A model generated the notes under the pieces. That model saw nothing but the letters and a program-made list of their open reading frames with translations. It was not told the origin of the DNA and did no database searches. The position numbers and the translations under genes are program-made. This document shows positions 5,377 to 5,581 of a DNA stretch of 5,581 nucleotides, one piece after another (position 1 is the first letter of the stretch; every line of letters starts with the position of its first letter). Source of the DNA: Polyangium sp. (in: bacteria) (lineage in GTDB: Bacteria > Myxococcota_A > Polyangia > Palsa-1104); contig JANWLJ010000337.1 of assembly GCA_025450955.1 (NCBI GenBank), positions 1-5,581 of the forward strand, read 5' to 3'.

Positions 5377-5581
5377 CTAAACGGTCGCGACGCGTTCGAC
5401 GTCGAGGCTCTCGCCGCGCAGGTAGCGATCGAGGAGCTCGCGATCCTCATCGGCCATCCGGGTGAAGCGCACGCCTTGGGCCCGCGCCCAGTGGTGCTCC
5501 GAGAGCAAGATGCCGTCACAGCGCAGCACCCGGTGCGAGCCGGGGAGCTGAAACTCGAGCGACACGTCCGAGTGGGGCAGG
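5377..5581 (-). CDS. PilZ-domain protein, C-terminal part (N-terminus beyond window edge)
   Basis: The last 67 residues of a protein whose start lies beyond the right edge. The visible part fits the second half of a PilZ domain, the c-di-GMP receptor module: strand V-S-L-E-F-Q-L-P-G (visible 6-14), strand V-L-R-C-D-G-I-L-L (18-26), G-V-R-F-T-R (36-41), then the closing helix D-E-D-R-E-L-L-D-R-Y-L (44-54) and a short tail ending V-A-T-V. The c-di-GMP contact motifs (R-x-x-x-R and D/N-x-S-x-x-G) would lie N-terminal to this and cannot be checked, so ligand binding is unproven. Single-domain PilZ proteins are common in myxobacteria. The reading frame stays open to the window edge, so the GTG at 5565 (visible residue 6) is unlikely to be the true start. 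Confidence 0.72.
   Translation of the reverse strand, partial: LPHSDVSLEFQLPGSHRVLRCDGILLSEHHWARAQGVRFTRMADEDRELLDRYLRGESLDVERVATV

Overview
The window is uniformly very GC-rich (about 70% by eye, not counted), with strong G/C preference at third codon positions. The coding style suggests a deltaproteobacterial, probably myxobacterial (Myxococcota) chromosome: Pro/Ala-rich linkers, a secreted sulfatase-fold enzyme with extra beta domains, an outer-membrane barrel with a Pro/Tyr linker, and a PilZ protein. This lineage call is inference. I see no RNA genes, mobile elements, CRISPR arrays or large repeats.

Layout. On the minus strand a two-gene unit fills the left 60%. A 405-residue single-pass membrane protein of unknown function (3259 to 2042, TTG start) overlaps the start of a secreted sulfatase-superfamily hydrolase (2097 down to the left edge, C-terminus cut off). 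On the plus strand lie an outer-membrane beta-barrel protein (3481-4407) and a cytoplasmic alpha/beta hydrolase (4448-5374). At the right edge the C-terminal part of a PilZ-domain protein (5581 to 5377, minus strand) converges on the hydrolase with a 2-nt gap.

Control regions. The 221-bp divergent region (3260-3480) is the most information-rich non-coding stretch. Leftward it carries a sigma70-type promoter (TTGACA, 17-bp spacer, TAATAC) with a perfect 13-bp palindrome inside the spacer. Rightward it carries a close match to a sigma54 (-24/-12) promoter with the exact 10-bp GG-to-GC spacing. Upstream of that lie a perfect 9-bp-arm dyad and a 21-bp near-palindrome, placed where enhancer-binding-protein sites usually sit. 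Both plus-strand genes lack a convincing ribosome-binding site and have promoter-like elements that would start RNA within 2-3 nt of the start codon, so both may be leaderless.

How the genes may relate. The left pair is probably one envelope-related operon: an inner-membrane anchored protein plus an exported hydrolase whose nucleophile motif (S-R-V-S-H) departs from the formylglycine sulfatase signature. The barrel protein is also an envelope component and shares the divergent control region. The hydrolase and PilZ protein look independent. No complete named pathway can be assigned. The best candidates for something undescribed are the putative sigma54/dyad region and the membrane-protein/sulfatase-fold pair.
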